DNA of 64,000 bases from Roseateles sp. DAIF2 (GTDB taxonomy: Bacteria; Pseudomonadota; Gammaproteobacteria; Burkholderiales; Burkholderiaceae_C). The stretch's first letter is position 1; every line of letters begins with the position of its first letter. Below, piece by piece: positions 41,589 through 50,535 of the stretch. The notes below the pieces were generated by a model, which was given only the letters and a program-made list of their open reading frames with translations, was not told the DNA's origin and ran no database searches. The position numbers were made by a program, and so were the translations under genes. Location: positions 2,666,001-2,730,000 of the forward strand of contig NZ_CP049919.1 in assembly GCF_015624425.1 (NCBI RefSeq). Direction: 5' to 3'.

Positions 41589-42865
41589 CTAGAGATTCAT
41601 CGGCATGCGCAGGGTCAGGGTGATGTCGGGCGTGTCCCGGGTCATGCCGGCGCCCAGGGTGAAGTTCAGCGTCTTCTTGGGGCCTAGGCGATAGGCATAG
41701 CCGAGCAGCAGGGTGCCGAGCTGCACGCGCACCGCGTCGGCCGCGGTCGTGCCGTTCTGCTTTGTCTTGCCGACCGAGCTGTGGTCGTAGCCGATGCTGA
41801 AGGACGAGCGTTCGTTCAGCGCCAGGCCCATGCCGAAATTGAAGCCCAGCACGCCGCCGGGCTGGATGCTGCCGAGCTCCTGCGGCCCGTCATTGGTCTT
41901 GCGCACGACGTTGTCGCGCTTGAAGCTGTGCAGATAGCTGATCGAGCCGAACAGCACCGCCGGGTCCGAGGGATAGAGCACGGTCAGGCTGGGCTGCAGG
42001 CCGTAGAAGCCCGAGCCGGTCGGCAGCTGCGCCTGCACGCCGTCGCGCAGGCCGTTGACGCTGTTGTTGGTCTCGACCTCGAAGGGGTCGCGGCCGGTGC
42101 GCGTCTTCAGGCGCAGGCCGGCCACATAGAAGGGCTTGTCGACCCCGCCGTCGTTGAGCTGATAGCGCATGCCCAGCTCGATGTCGCCGATGCCATGGCC
42201 GCTGGAATCGAAGGCGACATTGGTGGCGAAGCCCGTTTCCTTCAGGATCTCGCGGCCGATGCTGCTGTCGGAGCGCCGCACATAGGGCACGCGGGCCTCG
42301 ATCTCGAGGCGGCTGCTGAGCCCGTAGCGCGCCGCCAGGGTGCCGGTGAAGGTGTTGCGCTTGACCTCGCGCACATCGATCACGCCGATCAGGATGGCGG
42401 GGATGATGGTGTAGCCCACCAGCGCGACGCGGTTGCTGGACGAGTAGGAGTACTGGAAGGAGGGCTCCAGCACCAGGCTGCGGTGCGGGGTCAGGATGCC
42501 GGACTGATCGAAGATCTGGGCCACATTGGCCGGCTGCGGGCTGTTGTCGCGCAGCGGTTCCACCTCGGCGGCGCGGGCGCCGGTATCGGCGGCCGGCTCG
42601 GCGGCGGCCACTACCTGCGTTCCGGTGCCGCGGCGCTCTGCCAGCGCTTCCAGGCCCAGCGCACGCAGGGCCTCCGACATGCGGGCTTCCTCATTGGCGA
42701 TCGAGCGCTTCAGCGCATCCAGCCGCTGGGCCTGTTCGGCAAACTGGCGCCGCAGGGTCTCCAGGCGCTCGGACGAGAGCTCGGGGGGGCGGCCCGTAGC
42801 GGCAGGGACAGGGTGAGCAGGCCGGCCATCGACAGGCATAGCGGCAGCAGCGGAGCTGGGCTCAT
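41589..42865 (-). CDS. Outer-membrane barrel protein, FapF-like, with frameshifted start
   Basis: The main frame encodes a coiled coil (SSERLETLRRQFAEQAQRLD onward, about 60 residues), a linker and a barrel-type domain ending TLRMPMNL. Coiled coil plus barrel matches FapF, the trimeric amyloid-exporting channel of Pseudomonas. This frame has no signal peptide. A perfect one (MSPAPLLPLCLSMAGLLTLS from ATG 42865, with GAGGAG upstream) lies in another frame, and the two would join if the 7-G tract at 42783-42789 had 8 bases. So the gene is frameshifted: phase variation, a null allele or a sequencing error. Automated starts near 42953 have no support. It converges on the operon at 37273-41563. 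Confidence 0.72.
42783..42789. repeat. Seven-G homopolymer at the frameshift of the barrel gene
   Basis: A run of seven G (plus strand; poly-C in the coding strand). One more base would fuse the signal-peptide frame to the coiled-coil frame, giving ...LRAAPPELSSERLETL. Confidence 0.8.
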
Positions 42866-43087
42866 CGGGGTCTCCTCGCGCAGCGCGGGCTGCATGGGAT
42901 GGCATGGGCATCGGCCGGATTCCCAACGCTAAAGGGTGGCGCGCGGCGGCCATTGCGTACGGTCAACGCCGCCCTGTTTCATTGCCCCGTGAAGCGCATT
43001 TGTCACTTGCTTCGGTGACAGCTGCTGGGCCGCGCGGCCCATCCGGCGGTTCATGCAAATCTCAGGCCGCATCGGGATGATCCGGGC

Positions 43088-44029
43088 ATGCCGAGCAAAC
43101 TTGTCGTCGTCACGCCCGCCGGGCGCGAGCATTACCTGGAGCTGCTGGCCCACCATCTGCTGAGCCAGCCCGGGCTGCACGAATGGCAGTTGTGGGACAA
43201 CTGCCGCCGGGAGAGCGACCGGGTCTATCTGCGCCGCCTGGCCCAGCGCGACCCGCGCATCCGTGTCGTCTCCATCCCGGCCTTCGAGGGCTGCCATCGC
43301 AGCAGCAACCGCTTCTACCGCCGCTGCGACGACCCGCGCGCCTTCTACATCAAGATCGACGACGATGTGGTCTACCTGGAACCCGGCGCGCTCGAGCGGC
43401 TGCGCCAGACCGCGCGGGCGCAGCGCCAGGCGGCCCAGCTGCTGGGGCGGCCGGTGCCGCTGTGGTGGTCGGCCCTGGTGGTCAACAACGCGATCTGCAG
43501 CTGGCTGCTGAAGCACCACGCCAAGCTCGAGCTGCCGGAGCGGCTGAGCTGCCAGGCCTCGGACCCGCTCGGTGGAGCCTGCCCGGCGTTCGCCCTGCGT
43601 CTGCACGAGCGTTTCCTGGCCCAGGTGGAGCAGGGCCGGCTGGAGCCGTTCCGGGTGCCGGATTTCCCGGTCTCGCTGTCGCGCCTGTCGATCAACTGCC
43701 TGGGCTTCTGGGGTCAGGACGTGCTCAGGCTGGGCCAGCGCTTCTGTCCCGACGATGCCGACGAGGAGGAATGGCTGTCGGCGGTGTTGCCCTCGCTGAC
43801 CGGGCGCCATGGCTGCGTGGTCGGCGATGTGCTGGTGGCGCATTTCGCCTGCGAGGCGCAGGAGCAGGCCCTGCTGCGCTCCGGTCTGCTGGAGCGCTAC
43901 TACGCGCTGGCCGGGCGGCCGGTGCCGGACTATCCGCTGCAGGGGCTGAGCCTGCCGCAGCGCCTGCGGCGCTGGTTACGGGCGAGGCAGCGGCGCCACA
44001 AAGCGGGTTTGGTGGCCGGCATCGGGTGA
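43088..44029 (+). CDS. Hypothetical protein with glycosyltransferase-type DDD motif
   Basis: A 313-residue soluble protein. The segment YIKIDDDVVYLEPGALERL (about 97-115) resembles the DXD metal site of GT-A glycosyltransferases, and the N-terminus SKLVVVTPAGREHYLELLAH suits a Rossmann-like start. HHLLSQPGLHEWQLWDNCRR resembles the donor-sugar part of capsule or LPS transferases in Comamonadaceae. I cannot name the family. A GTG/ATG start at 43088 follows a 130-base intergenic region; the next gene begins 42 bases after the stop. Confidence 0.65.
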   Translation: MPSKLVVVTPAGREHYLELLAHHLLSQPGLHEWQLWDNCRRESDRVYLRRLAQRDPRIRVVSIPAFEGCHRSSNRFYRRCDDPRAFYIKIDDDVVYLEPGALERLRQTARAQRQAAQLLGRPVPLWWSALVVNNAICSWLLKHHAKLELPERLSCQASDPLGGACPAFALRLHERFLAQVEQGRLEPFRVPDFPVSLSRLSINCLGFWGQDVLRLGQRFCPDDADEEEWLSAVLPSLTGRHGCVVGDVLVAHFACEAQEQALLRSGLLERYYALAGRPVPDYPLQGLSLPQRLRRWLRARQRRHKAGLVAGIG

Positions 44030-44071
44030 GATCGGATGATCGGGGGCTGTATCTGGACGTAAGCTGGCGGG

Positions 44072-45364
44072 GTGTCGCAGCAGCCCAGTACATCCTTCGG
44101 CAGCCCCATCCCCATCACTGGCCTGATCCTGACCGGCGGCGGCGCCCGTGCGGCCTACCAGGTCGGCGTGCTGGCGGCGCTGGCGCAGCTGCGGCGCGAC
44201 GCGGGTGTCGGCGGCCCGACCGGGCTGAACCCCTTTCCGATCATCGCCGGCACCTCGGCCGGCGCGATCAATGCGGCGACCCTGGCCTGCATCGCGGACG
44301 ATTTCGACGCCGCGGTCGACGGGCTGATGCATATCTGGCAGAACATCCATGTCGAGCAGGTCTATGCGGCCGATTCGCTGGGGGTGATACGCACCGGCGC
44401 GCGCTGGATGACGATGATGAGCCTGGGCTGGGCGCTGGCGCGCTGGAAGCGCAGCCGGCCTCGCAGCCTGCTGGACAACGCGCCGCTGGGCGATCTGCTG
44501 CGGCGCTGGGTGCGGCTGGAGCGGCTGGAGAAGATGCTGGACCAGGGCCATATGCGGGCGCTGGCGATCAGCGGCTCCAGCTACACCTCGGGCCAGCATG
44601 TGACCTTCTATCAAACCCATGCGCCGATCGCGCCCTGGCAGCGCTCGCAGCGCCTGGCGGTGCGCACGCGGCTGAGCATCGAGCATCTGCTGGCCTCCTC
44701 GGCCATTCCCTTCATCTTCCCGGCCGAGCAGCTGGAACTGGATGGCCAGCCGGAATGGTTCGGCGACGGCTCGATGCGCCAGAGCGCGCCGATCTCGCCG
44801 GCCGTGCATCTGGGCGCCGAGCGGGTGCTGGTGATCGGCGCCGGCCGCATGCATGAGCCGCCGGGGCGGCGCGAGGTGATCAACGAGGGCCATCCCAGCA
44901 TGGCCCAGATCGCCGGCCATGCGCTGTCCAACATCTTCCTGGACGCACTGGCGGTCGATGTCGAGCGGCTGCAGCGCATCAACCATACCCTGTCGCTGCT
45001 GCCGCCCGAGGCGCGGCGCAACACGCCGCTGCGCCCGGTCGAGGTGCTGGTGATCGCGCCCAGCCGGCGCCTGGACGAGCTGGCGGCCGAGCACCAGGGC
45101 AGCCTGCCACCCAGCATGCGCGGGCTGCTGCGCAGCGTCGGCGTGGCCGGCGAAGGCAAGGGCGCCAGCGGTTCGGCGTTGACCAGCTATCTGCTGTTCG
45201 AGCCGGCCTTCACCGGCGAGCTGATCATGCTGGGCATGGCCGACACCCTGGCGCGCCGCGCCGAGGTGCAGCGCTTCTTCGGCTGGCCGGCCCAGGCGCC
45301 GACGGTCGATCCGGCCGCGATGCGGCGCCGGCGCGCCGGCTTCGTTGAGAGCATCCCGGGCTGA
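44072..45364 (+). CDS. Patatin-like phospholipase
   Basis: A 430-residue patatin-family lipase. Oxyanion motif GGGARAAYQVG (about 22-32), nucleophile GTSAGAIN (Ser near 62) and the dyad Asp in GDGSMRQSAP (DGS instead of DGG/DGA). The C-terminal DUF3336-like part has LSNIFLDALAVDVERLQRIN. There is no signal peptide. Such proteins hydrolyse membrane lipids or act in storage granules. The start is a GTG at 44072; no ATG is better placed. It is followed by 130 bases before the next gene. Confidence 0.92.
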   Translation: MSQQPSTSFGSPIPITGLILTGGGARAAYQVGVLAALAQLRRDAGVGGPTGLNPFPIIAGTSAGAINAATLACIADDFDAAVDGLMHIWQNIHVEQVYAADSLGVIRTGARWMTMMSLGWALARWKRSRPRSLLDNAPLGDLLRRWVRLERLEKMLDQGHMRALAISGSSYTSGQHVTFYQTHAPIAPWQRSQRLAVRTRLSIEHLLASSAIPFIFPAEQLELDGQPEWFGDGSMRQSAPISPAVHLGAERVLVIGAGRMHEPPGRREVINEGHPSMAQIAGHALSNIFLDALAVDVERLQRINHTLSLLPPEARRNTPLRPVEVLVIAPSRRLDELAAEHQGSLPPSMRGLLRSVGVAGEGKGASGSALTSYLLFEPAFTGELIMLGMADTLARRAEVQRFFGWPAQAPTVDPAAMRRRRAGFVESIPG

Positions 45365-45492
45365 GGCGCCCCGGATCTGCTATGCCCCTTTTGGCGGGCA
45401 TCTGATCGCACCGCGCAGCGCCGGGGCGGCATAGCATGCATGCCGTGACAGGGAGCCCGATCGATCATCATCTTGAGCAAAGGAACCCGATC

Positions 45493-46188
45493 ATGAGTGA
45501 AGCATTGAGCATCGTCCTGGTGCATGGTTTCTGGGGCGGCGCGGCGCACTGGAGCAAGACCATCGTCGAACTGGCGCGCCTGGGGCATCAACGCCTGCGC
45601 GCGGTCGAACTGCCGCTGACCGCGCTGGCCGATGACGCCGAGCGCACCCGCAAGATGGTGGCGCAGCAGCCCGGGCCGGTGCTGCTGGTCGGCCATTCCT
45701 ATGGCGGCGCGGTGATCAGCCAGGCCGGCAATCTGCCGCAGGTGCAGGGCCTGGTCTTCATCGCGGCCTTCGCGCCCGATGCCGGCGAAAGCCCGGGTGG
45801 CATCACCCATGCGCGGCCGCCCGCCGCGATCGCCAATATCGAGCCGGACAGCGACGGCTACCTCTGGGCCCGCCACGACAAGTTCCATGAAAGCTTCTGC
45901 CAGGACCTGAGCGCGGACGAGGCGCTGGTGATGGCGGTCACGCAGAAGGCGCCGCTGGCCGGCACCTTCGGCGACACGATCGATGTGCCGGCCTGGCGCC
46001 ACAAGCCGAGCTGGTACCAGCTCTCGACCGAGGACCGGATGATCCATCCGGACAACCAGCGCCACATGGCCGAGCGCATGCAGCCACGCAAGCTGCTGAG
46101 CCTGCCGGCTAGCCATGCCTCGCTGGCCTCGCGGCCGGCCGAGGTGGCGGCGCTGATCGACGAGGCGGCGCGGGCGCTGGCGGGCTGA
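45493..46188 (+). CDS. Alpha/beta hydrolase
   Basis: A 231-residue single-domain hydrolase. HGFWGGAAHW oxyanion region, nucleophile GHSYGGAV (Ser near 71), acid in STEDRMIHPDNQ and final His in SLPASHASLASRP complete the triad. It resembles plant-type methylesterases and small chloroperoxidase-like esterases. The start is ATG 45493, with AGGAA upstream; an in-frame ATG at 45436 would add 19 residues without support. The substrate is unknown. Confidence 0.9.
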   Translation: MSEALSIVLVHGFWGGAAHWSKTIVELARLGHQRLRAVELPLTALADDAERTRKMVAQQPGPVLLVGHSYGGAVISQAGNLPQVQGLVFIAAFAPDAGESPGGITHARPPAAIANIEPDSDGYLWARHDKFHESFCQDLSADEALVMAVTQKAPLAGTFGDTIDVPAWRHKPSWYQLSTEDRMIHPDNQRHMAERMQPRKLLSLPASHASLASRPAEVAALIDEAARALAG

Positions 46189-46204
46189 TCGACGAGGCGC
46201 GCCT

Positions 46205-46525
46205 TCAGCCGCTGGATGCCGAGGCGGTTGCCGCGGGCGGCGCCTCCTCCAGCGCCCGCCCGCGCACGCGCAGGCCGGCGTCGGAGAGGCGCCGCGCCAG
46301 CGCCGGGCCGATGCCGCGCACGCGGCGGCGCAGCTCGGCCCAGTCGGCGAACGGGCCCTGGGCGCGTGCCGCCAGCAGGCGCTCGGCCAGTTGCGGGCCG
46401 ATGCCCGGCAACGATTCCAGCTCGGCGCGGTCGGCCTGATTGAGTTCCAGCAGATGGGGCTGCGCCCACAGCCAGCCCGGCGCCAGCAGCGCCATCGCGA
46501 GCCACCGGCGCCGGCATGTTTTCAT
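46205..46525 (-). CDS. ComEA-like helix-hairpin-helix protein
   Basis: A 106-residue protein with a signal-anchor-type N-terminus (LAMALLAPGWLWAQP) and two HhH motifs (ESLPGIGPQLAERLLAARAQ and RRRVRGIGPALARRLSDAG) as in the DNA-binding part of ComEA. It may bind DNA in the periplasm for uptake, though competence genes are not seen nearby. Its stop is 17 bases from that of the convergent hydrolase. It lies just downstream of msbA on the same strand. Confidence 0.85.
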   Translation of the reverse strand: MKTCRRRWLAMALLAPGWLWAQPHLLELNQADRAELESLPGIGPQLAERLLAARAQGPFADWAELRRRVRGIGPALARRLSDAGLRVRGRALEEAPPAATASASSG

Positions 46526-46531
46526 CTTTCT

Positions 46532-48268
46532 TCAGTCACCCAGCTGGGCCTGGACCATCGCGGCATAGGCGCCGTCGCGCGCCAGCAGCTCGGCATGGCT
46601 GCCGGACTCCAGCACGCGGCCGTCGGCCAGCACATGGATCGCATCGGCCGCGCGCACGGTGGACAGGCGGTGCGCGATCAGGATCAGGGTCTTCTTGCCC
46701 TGCCACTGGTCCAGCGCCTGCTGCACCGCGCGTTCGCTCTCGGTGTCCAGCGCCGAGGTGGCCTCGTCGAACACCCAGACCGGTGCATCCTTGTAGAGAG
46801 CGCGCGCGATCGCCAGGCGCTGGCGCTGGCCGCCGCTGAGCTTGCTGCCGTTGGCGCCGACATTGGTTTCCAGACCCTGCGGCAGGCCCTGCACGAAGTC
46901 CCACAGATGGGCGGCGCGCAGCGCCTGTTCCAGCTTGGCCTCGTCGCGCGGCTGGGCATAGGCGACGTTGTCGGCCACCGAGCTGTCGAACAGCACGATG
47001 TCCTGCGACACCACCGCGAACTGGCGGCGCAGCTCGGATTTCTTCAGCTCGGTGATGTCGAGGCCGTCCAGCAGGATGCGGCCCGCATCGGGCCGGCCGA
47101 AGCCCAGCAACAGATGGATCACCGAACTCTTGCCGGCCCCGGAGGCGCCGACCAGGGCGGTGGTCTTGCCGGCCGGGATCAGCAGGTCCAGGCCGTTCAG
47201 CGCCGGCTTGTCGGCGCCGGGGTATTGCAGGCGCACCTGCTGCAGCCGCAGTTCGCCCTGCACCGGGCCGCGCAGCTCGCGCTGACCGGCGTCGGGCTCG
47301 GCCGGCAGATCCAGCAGCTGCAGGCAGCCGCGCGCCAGCACGGTGGCGTTGGTGATCGGTGTGGCCAGGTCGCTGAGGTGGCGCAGGCGCGAGATCAGCA
47401 GCAGCAGCGCGGTGATGTAGGCGACGAACTCGCTGGCCGAGGCCTGTTCGCTGCGCGCCTGCAGCAGCGCGATGCTGGCGATCAGCGACAGCCCGACGCT
47501 GGCCACCAGCTGCGACAGCGGCTGGTTCAGCGCGCCGGCGGCGGCCTGCTTCAGCGAGTTGCGGCGCACCTCCATGGAGATATCGGCAAAACGCTCGCGC
47601 TCATGGTTGGCCGCGTCGAAGCTGCGCACGACGCGCCAGGCGCGGGTCACGTCGTCCACCTTGGCTGCCAGGTTCATCTGCGCGTCGTAGCTGAGCGTGC
47701 CCATCTTGCGCACCCGCAGGTTGACCTTCTTGACCACGAAGGCCATGGCCGGCAAGGTCACCATGGACATCAGCGTCAGCTTCCAGTTCAGCGCAAACAG
47801 GTAGACCAGCATGGCGACGGCGGGCAGGCCGTCGCGCAGCAGGGTGCCCAGGGTATGGCCCAGCATCGAGAGCGACTGCTGCGGGTCGTTGATCACCTTG
47901 GTGACCGCCATGCCGGGCTGCAGGCTGGTATAGACGCTGGCGTCGGCGCGCAGCAGGGCGTTGACCAGGGCCTGGCGCAGGTCGTTGACGCTGCGCAGCA
48001 CGGTCCAGTTCAGCAGGTACTGGCCGGCGAAGCTGGCCAGGCCGCGCACCACATACAGGCCGATCAGGGTGATCGGTACCCACCAGATCGAGAAGGTCTC
48101 CTGCTCGAAGCCGGGCTTGAACACGCGCTTGAGCAGCTCCGGGATCAGCGGCTCGGTGGCCGCGGCGGCCAGGTAGGCGAGCAGGGTCAGGGCCACGCCC
48201 AGGCGGTAGGGGCGGACAAAGACCAGCAGGCTTCGGAGGGTGGCTTTCGTGTCCGGGACGGCTGACAT
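46532..48268 (-). CDS. msbA: Lipid A export ABC transporter/permease
   Basis: A 578-residue half-transporter that flips lipid A-core across the inner membrane. Six membrane helices (about 25-310), then the ATPase with Walker A VGASGAGKSSVIHLLL, signature LSGGQRQRLAIARAL, Walker B VWVFDEATSALDTESE and H-loop LIAHRLSTV. I start at ATG 48268 (MSAVPDTKATLRS); an earlier in-frame ATG at 48346 lies near the divergent promoter. Gene neighbours (heptose biosynthesis) fit LPS assembly. Confidence 0.94.
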   Translation of the reverse strand: MSAVPDTKATLRSLLVFVRPYRLGVALTLLAYLAAAATEPLIPELLKRVFKPGFEQETFSIWWVPITLIGLYVVRGLASFAGQYLLNWTVLRSVNDLRQALVNALLRADASVYTSLQPGMAVTKVINDPQQSLSMLGHTLGTLLRDGLPAVAMLVYLFALNWKLTLMSMVTLPAMAFVVKKVNLRVRKMGTLSYDAQMNLAAKVDDVTRAWRVVRSFDAANHERERFADISMEVRRNSLKQAAAGALNQPLSQLVASVGLSLIASIALLQARSEQASASEFVAYITALLLLISRLRHLSDLATPITNATVLARGCLQLLDLPAEPDAGQRELRGPVQGELRLQQVRLQYPGADKPALNGLDLLIPAGKTTALVGASGAGKSSVIHLLLGFGRPDAGRILLDGLDITELKKSELRRQFAVVSQDIVLFDSSVADNVAYAQPRDEAKLEQALRAAHLWDFVQGLPQGLETNVGANGSKLSGGQRQRLAIARALYKDAPVWVFDEATSALDTESERAVQQALDQWQGKKTLILIAHRLSTVRAADAIHVLADGRVLESGSHAELLARDGAYAAMVQAQLGD

Positions 48269-48421
48269 CAAGGCTGGCGGCCCGAGGGCCGGGTGAAGCG
48301 GGAGCGGTATTGTCGCCTCGATTGCCGGCTTGGCCGCCCGCGCCATGGCCCGATAATCATGCGCCGGTGCCGCCTCGGGAAGGTGGCGCGAACCGCTTCA
48401 ACCGCCTCGAGACCCGATCCG

Positions 48422-48991
48422 ATGAGTTCCCTGTTTCTTCGCAATCTCGCCGAACATCAGCAACTGATGGCCGGGCTGCATGCCCTGGAGCCGGCCGTCC
48501 AGTCGGCCGGGCAGCAGCTGGCGCGCATCCTCGGCGCGGGCGGCAAGCTGATGTTCTGCGGCAACGGCGGTTCGGCCGCGGACAGCCAGCATCTGGCATC
48601 CGAGCTGACCGGGCGCTTCATCAAGGACCGGCGCCCGCTGGCGGCGATCGCGCTGAGCACGGACAGTTCGGCGCTGACCTGCATCGGCAACGACTATGCC
48701 TTCGACCAGGTGTTCGCCCGCCAGCTGACGGCGCTGGCACGCAGCGGTGACGGCCTGGTCGCGATCTCCACCTCGGGCAATTCGGGCAATGTGCTGCGGG
48801 CGGTCGAGGCGGCCAGAGTCCTGGGCGTCTTCACGCTGGGCCTGCTGGGCCGCGATGGCGGCCAACTGGCCGGGCTCTGCGACGCGGCCATCATCGTGCC
48901 GCATGCGGTGACGGCCCGCATCCAGGAGGCCCATATCCTGATCGGCCATACCTTGTGCGGCGTGATCGAAGCCGAGATGGGCCTGGACTGA
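48422..48991 (+). CDS. gmhA: Sedoheptulose-7-phosphate isomerase
   Basis: A 189-residue SIS-domain enzyme converting sedoheptulose 7-phosphate to D-glycero-D-manno-heptose 7-phosphate, the first step of ADP-heptose synthesis. The motif GNGGSAADSQHLASELTGRF (about 41-60) and SGNSGNVLRA (phosphate loop) are typical. It starts a four-gene operon for ADP-heptose (gmhA-hldA-hldC-gmhB), divergent from msbA. Confidence 0.94.
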   Translation: MSSLFLRNLAEHQQLMAGLHALEPAVQSAGQQLARILGAGGKLMFCGNGGSAADSQHLASELTGRFIKDRRPLAAIALSTDSSALTCIGNDYAFDQVFARQLTALARSGDGLVAISTSGNSGNVLRAVEAARVLGVFTLGLLGRDGGQLAGLCDAAIIVPHAVTARIQEAHILIGHTLCGVIEAEMGLD

Positions 48992-48992
48992 G

Positions 48993-49955
48993 ATGGGCGC
49001 TTCCGACATGAAGACGAATGCCGCAGGCTTGCCCGGCCGCGAGTTGCTGGCCCAGCGCCGCGTGCTGGTGGTGGGGGATGTGATGCTGGACCGTTACTGG
49101 TACGGCGCGGTGGATCGCATCTCCCCGGAGGCGCCGGTACCGGTGGTGCGGGTGGAGCGCGAGGAGGAGCGCCTGGGCGGCGCGGCCAATGTGGCGCTCA
49201 ACGTCAAGGTCCTGGGCGCGCGCGCGACCCTGCTGACCGTGGTGGGCCAGGACGAGCCCGCGCGCCGGTTGCGCGAGCTCCTGCATGCGCAAGGGGTCGA
49301 GACCGCGCTGCGCGACGACCCCAAGCTCAACACCATCGTCAAGCTGCGCGTGATCGGCCGCGCCCAGCAACTGATCCGCGTGGACTTCGAGAACGAGCCC
49401 GACCATGAGGTGCTGGGCGAGATGCTGGATGCCTTCCAGGAGCAATTGGCCCGGCATGATGTGGTGCTGTTCTCCGACTATGGCAAGGGCGGGCTGACCC
49501 ATATCCCGCGCATGATCGAGCTGGCCCGTGCCGCCGGCAAGCCGGTGCTGATCGACCCCAAGGGCCGCGACTACCGCCGCTATGCCGGCGCCAGCGTGAT
49601 CACGCCGAATCGCGCCGAACTGGCACAGGTGACCGGCGCCTGGGGCGACGAGGCCGAACTGCTGCGCAAGGTGGGGCAGCTGCGTTCGGACATCGATGTC
49701 GGCGCGGTGCTGCTGACGCGCTCGGAGGAGGGCATGACCCTGTTCGACGCCGAGGGCGTGACCCATGAGCCGGCGCGTGCGCGCGAGGTCTTCGACGTCA
49801 CCGGCGCGGGCGACACCGTGATCGCCACCCTGGCCGTGCTGCTCAGCGCCGGCCTGCCGCTGAGCCAAGCGATGCGCCTGGCCAACAAGGCGGGCGGCAT
49901 CGTGGTTGGCAAGTTCGGCACCGCGACGGTCAGCTACGAGGAGCTGAGCGCATGA
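48993..49955 (+). CDS. hldA: D-glycero-beta-D-manno-heptose-7-phosphate kinase
   Basis: A 320-residue ribokinase-fold (PfkB) kinase making heptose-1,7-bisphosphate, equivalent to the N-terminal half of bifunctional HldE. The N-terminal VVGDVMLDRYWYGAVDRISP is diagnostic, and the C-terminal DVTGAGDTVIATLAV holds the catalytic Asp and anion hole. The start is the ATG at 48993, overlapping nothing; an in-frame ATG at 49008 is possible. It is separated from the nucleotidyltransferase by a short GC-rich repeat, so it is not a frameshifted HldE. Confidence 0.92.
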   Translation: MGASDMKTNAAGLPGRELLAQRRVLVVGDVMLDRYWYGAVDRISPEAPVPVVRVEREEERLGGAANVALNVKVLGARATLLTVVGQDEPARRLRELLHAQGVETALRDDPKLNTIVKLRVIGRAQQLIRVDFENEPDHEVLGEMLDAFQEQLARHDVVLFSDYGKGGLTHIPRMIELARAAGKPVLIDPKGRDYRRYAGASVITPNRAELAQVTGAWGDEAELLRKVGQLRSDIDVGAVLLTRSEEGMTLFDAEGVTHEPARAREVFDVTGAGDTVIATLAVLLSAGLPLSQAMRLANKAGGIVVGKFGTATVSYEELSA

Positions 49956-50016
49956 GTCCCCGCCCGGCCACCCCGAAGGGGGCTCGCGCCGCAGTGCGAA
50001 GCCCGGAGATTACCCA
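49956..50016. repeat. Short GC-rich intergenic element between hldA and hldC
   Basis: A 61-base spacer with CGGCCACCCCGAAGGGGGCT (inverted CCCC/GGGG) and a GCGCCGCAGTGCG stretch, then GGAG as the hldC ribosome site. It resembles REP-like spacers seen elsewhere in such genomes. Function unknown. Confidence 0.45.
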
Positions 50017-50535
50017 ATGAGCACGGCGACGCCGAGCTGGGCGCTGGAAGACAAGCTGATCGACGCCGCGACGCTGAGCGACGAGGCCCTGGCGCAGCGC
50101 CTGGCCCGGCTGCCGCGTCCCCTGGTCTTCACCAACGGTGTATTCGACGTGCTGCATCGTGGCCATGTCAGCTATCTGCATGCGGCGCGCCAGCTGGGCG
50201 GCAGCCTGATCGTGGCCGTCAACACCGATGCCTCGGCGCGCGGCCTGGGCAAGGGGCCGGAGCGCCCGCTGAATCGGGATGTAGACCGCGCCCTGGTGCT
50301 GGCCGGCCTGGCCGGCGTCGATGCCGTGACCTTCTTCGCCGAGGCGACGCCGGTGGCCCTGCTGGCGCGGGTGCGGCCCGACATCTATGTCAAGGGCGGC
50401 GACTACGACATGGAGACGCTGGAGGAGACGCGGCTGGTGCGCTCCTGGGGTGGCCGCTCGCTGGCGATCCCCTTTGTGCAGGGCTACTCGACCACGGCCC
50501 TGGTGCACAGCATCCGCGGGACGCCGGCCCGATGA
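50017..50535 (+). CDS. hldC: D-glycero-beta-D-manno-heptose-1-phosphate adenylyltransferase
   Basis: A 172-residue cytidylyltransferase-like enzyme, equivalent to the C-terminal half of HldE, adding AMP to heptose 1-phosphate. Motif FTNGVFDVLHRGHVSYL (HxGH) near residue 40, and the family end RPDIYVKGGDYDME then STTALV. A GGAG ribosome site lies 8 bases upstream. The last bases overlap the gmhB start (ATGA). Confidence 0.92.
   Translation: MSTATPSWALEDKLIDAATLSDEALAQRLARLPRPLVFTNGVFDVLHRGHVSYLHAARQLGGSLIVAVNTDASARGLGKGPERPLNRDVDRALVLAGLAGVDAVTFFAEATPVALLARVRPDIYVKGGDYDMETLEETRLVRSWGGRSLAIPFVQGYSTTALVHSIRGTPAR

Noticed and set aside
45377..45435. 8-bp inverted repeat GCTATGCC/GGCATAGC before the hydrolase gene
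   Set aside because: The arms are short and 41 bases apart; not enough to call an operator or terminator.
48993..50535. hldA and hldC as a frameshifted hldE
   Set aside because: Each has its own start, stop and ribosome site, with a spacer between; separate genes are the common state in Burkholderiales.
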